A stretch of 64,000 nt of DNA from positions 30,818,958-30,882,957 of the forward strand of contig NC_089722.1 in NCBI RefSeq assembly GCF_035083965.1, written 5' to 3'. This DNA is from Branchiostoma lanceolatum (lineage: Eukaryota; Chordata; Leptocardii; Amphioxiformes; Branchiostomatidae). Positions 61,601 through 64,000 of the stretch are shown here, one piece after another. The position numbers and the translations under genes are program-made. Under the pieces are notes generated by a model. That model had not been told where the DNA came from and did not search any database. It was given only the letters and a program-made list of their open reading frames with translations. The first letter of the stretch is position 1, and every line of letters starts with the position of its first letter.

Positions 61601-63374
61601 GCTAACTGCAGGTACATTGTAGAAACATGGAAAAACATGTGACAGTGTACTGTGACTGACATTGTTGTAACAATAGACTACTTGAATACGAGTGTTGTCT
61701 ATATCAAGCTGGATTTGACTCCTTTTTTGGAGGCAGTGGAGGACTAAAAGCCTCACGTTTTCATATATAAAAAAGCCCCACCTGTCCAACAATAGGCTTA
61801 CTGCAGGCAGCACACTGGCCCTTCTGTACCGTCTGCACCCCCTGTCTGGACATGTCCGACTGCAGGTTGGACAGCATGGTGTCCAGCTGGCTCCCCCGGG
61901 GTAGGGCCTCTCCCCCGGGCCCAGGGGAGGTGGGGCTCCTGGCCTTGTTGGGCGTGGCGTAGGCATCCTCAACCACAGCGGGCGGGGCGGGCATGGGCTG
62001 AGGCTGAGGTGAAAAAAAACATGCTCCGTCTGACATTTTTCCAATCTCTGAACTATGAAATGCTATTGACTAATGTTACCTCATTTTTCTTCTACCTGCC
62101 TGAGCTACTGATGCATTTTACTCCTAAGTGCACAGAACAAAGTATGCAAGAGAACTACAAATCTACATCAGCCCTTAAAACATTGGATGTTCCTACATCC
62201 TCAGTGTACTGTGTAGTGGTGTAGAAGGAGTTTAATATCAGCTTGATGATTCTGTTTCTCTCAGCCATGATAAGGTTACAAGTCATTCCATAGGTTCTTC
62301 TACTGTATAAAACAGAACTTTAAGGCAGTTCCTGCATGTACATGTACCTGTACATGCGTGACTTGAGTAGTACTCTGCATCCTGAAGTCAGGTCCTACCT
62401 GTACATGCGTGACTTGAGTAGTACTCTGCATCCTGAAGTCCGACAGCGAGGCCATTAAGTCGTCCAGCTCCTTAGTGGCGGAGGACGCGGTGCGGGGCCG
62501 GGGGGACGACTGGCCGCCGGAGGAGACCGGGGAGGGCGAGGCGTGCTGCGGGGGAGCCTGGGAAATCACGGCGGTGAGGGGCTGGGGCGCGTGGTCGTTG
62601 TATGGCGACGCTCTCTGGCCAGGAGAACTGAAAAAGGTTGATAAGTGAATTTTGTGTGACCCTTACCTCCTCCCTCATGACCTCAATTTTTCAAGACGGC
62701 CTGCAGGCTAACTTAAGTCTCATAAACAAAGGTTCGAACAAACAAACAAACAAAGGCAAGTAGCATAACCCTAACATATTTGTAGACAAAAGGTTTCACT
62801 CTTTAAGAGTTTGCGGGGGGAAAGGGAATTTCTAAATGCACTGATTTTGAGCTGATAAGGCTGATACTTGAAGTCATGGCTCTTTCTTGTTCTTTTGGAG
62901 GTGGGTCAGAGATTTCACTGGCTAGCATGTCTACTTGTAAAGGTCTATCATTCTGTGCATGCCTGGATATCTTTTTCTGTCTTCTAGCACATCTATATTG
63001 TACTGAGTCTTAGGTGCACTTTACACTGAGCGCGCTTCAAATAATCCGAACCGGTTCCGAACCTAGGCCTAGACCGGGGTTGGGATGTGGTCTGGGTCGC
63101 TTCATGGAAAAAACGGATATCCTCTTTAGAGTGGTAACGGTAAGTGGCAGAGATCGGTTAAAGTGAACTACTTTGGTTAAACCGCGCTCAGTCTAGAGCG
63201 CGCCTTACTTTGCTCCTGTTGGAACTGCATTCTGCAGCTCGTCCAGCAGACTGTCTACATCAGGCCTGATGTCCGAGATCCCCTTCTTGGGCTTGGCCTT
63301 CACGGGGGGAGGGATCTTCTTATTGTTGGCAGGGGAGCCGTGGGGAGGGGAGGTGGACACATGTAAGCTTCCTG
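58643..63374 (-). CDS. PXN: paxillin-family focal adhesion adaptor, 5' exons outside the window
   Basis: Six exons: ~63,374-63,209, 62,627-62,399, 62,003-61,782, 61,066-60,893, 60,270-60,040 and 58,909-58,643 (TAG), in phase with GT-AG borders. In order: an LD-like helix ([13 protein letters not shown]), LD4 ([17 protein letters not shown]), LD5 ([18 protein letters not shown]), then four LIM domains with all Cys/His ligands visible ([11 protein letters not shown] to [18 protein letters not shown] to [48 protein letters not shown]), ending [12 protein letters not shown] motifs bind FAK, vinculin and GIT/PIX, and the LIM domains target focal adhesions. The N-terminal LD1-LD2 part lies beyond 64,000. 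Paxillin, Hic-5 and leupaxin are vertebrate duplicates; this is likely the single pre-duplication gene. The end of the LD4 exon is duplicated in frame (see findings). Confidence 0.93.
59628..59858 (-). pseudogene. LINE ORF2 C-terminal fragment
   Basis: Minus strand: [40 protein letters not shown] and [12 protein letters not shown]. The F(F/V)PRTIxEWNxLPxxxV and LDSFK blocks are the usual end of CR1/jockey reverse transcriptases. In the last large intron of the paxillin gene, same strand. Confidence 0.75.
60365..60655 (-). mobile_element. SINE-like copy
   Basis: In reverse complement: caaatggtcttgtggttagg (box A-like), gggttctgggttcgaatcct (box B), ttgtaaccttgggaaaggct, ctacttccccacttgacta, gcctagctttggttagggac and gaggtcctgtgtttgaggag. 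Same body as the four plus-strand copies, with a different tRNA-like head. Confidence 0.65.
61579..61756. repeat. dispersed repeat, copy 2
   Basis: Matches 45,184-45,363 over most of its length at roughly 70-75 %. Intronic in the paxillin gene, just 3' of the 62,003-61,782 exon. Confidence 0.7.
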
Positions 63375-64000
63375 CTGAACGGGAAGGAAAAACAACATAA
63401 GATATTGCTACAGAATTTGAATATACAATTGGGAATCATGTTAGTAATTCAAGAGTAGAATGATGTCTGTATGGCAAATGTGGTTAGTAGTATGTGTTGA
63501 TTCATTCCATACAAAGATATATCCAAAGGGGACGTGAACCTTGCTGTACCTTTTATAACAAAAAGAGAGCAGCACATTTGAGGCAGTACAGTGGAATACC
63601 TGACATGGATATTCTGACTTTCAGAACATGTAAAACCACTACATTCCTAAATAGTAATGTCTATATAGGTGTCACAGAAAAAGTTCTTGGTCTATCACAG
63701 AATGAACCTACATGAGGTGTTGTAGACCTCAAAAGCTCCCCAAAATTTCAACGCAACAGGTTTTATTATTAATAATATGAAAAAAAATAATACAAGGACA
63801 ATGAGCAGTGACCGTCTGACCGATCTACGTAAAGTTCTCCATGCTGCCTAACTCTGTTACCAATAGAGAATTGGGTGCCAAACAGCTACTTCAGTGTGCT
63901 AAAGGTTAATGAAGACCAGTGTGGAATTTCCCCAGAGAAATGGGGTGATGAATTTATAAACCTTCACATAAATGACAAAATAACATGCACGTGTAATGAC
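63375..64000. other. paxillin intron, no further exon recognised
   Basis: No additional splice-flanked LD-type exon is visible before the window ends. Confidence 0.5.

Overview
The window is animal nuclear DNA and most likely comes from a lancelet (amphioxus, Branchiostoma) or a close deuterostome relative. Every confident gene is split by GT-AG introns. The introns and gaps are packed with many families of LINEs, SINE-like copies, MITEs and AT-rich repeats carrying ATGCAAAT/ATTTGCAT motifs. The species call is an inference from gene types and repeat style; there is no marker sequence.

Layout. 1-20,200 is transposon-dominated. It holds decayed reading frames at 3.5-4.9 kb on the minus strand, a short plus-strand chromodomain-like exon pair at 5.0-5.8 kb, and a multi-exon minus-strand gene at 6.4-12.0 kb whose peptide resembles a DDE transposase with a C-x2-C insert. 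One intron of that gene holds a 3.4 kb element bounded by inverted repeats, with mirrored arrays of short repeats and its own spliced exons. A Tc1-like element folded back on itself follows at 12.6-14.3 kb, then three tandem arrays at 16-20 kb.

20,245-38,905 (minus) is a nose-resistant-to-fluoxetine (NRF-6) type acyltransferase membrane protein with 15 recognisable exons. Its introns contain a CR1-like LINE with a nested TTAA MITE, other LINE fragments, SINE-like copies, an inverted Penelope-like pair, CA microsatellites and minisatellite-ended elements. One internal exon of the acyltransferase domain and the link between exons 1 and 2 could not be found.

42,374-46,994 (minus) carries two neighbouring genes of the CARD death-fold family: a 128-residue CARD-only protein, and a CARD followed by about four membrane segments. 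They point to an innate-immunity or cell-death signalling function. The second combination is the most unusual protein architecture here.

49,452-54,054 (plus) is a complete four-exon ARMC5 orthologue (ARM repeats, disordered middle, BTB), the substrate adaptor of a CUL3 ubiquitin ligase. 58,643-63,374 (minus) is the 3' half of a paxillin-family gene (LD4, LD5, four LIM domains); its 5' exons lie beyond the right edge. ARMC5 and paxillin are convergent. The genes are unrelated in function and share no operon-like logic.
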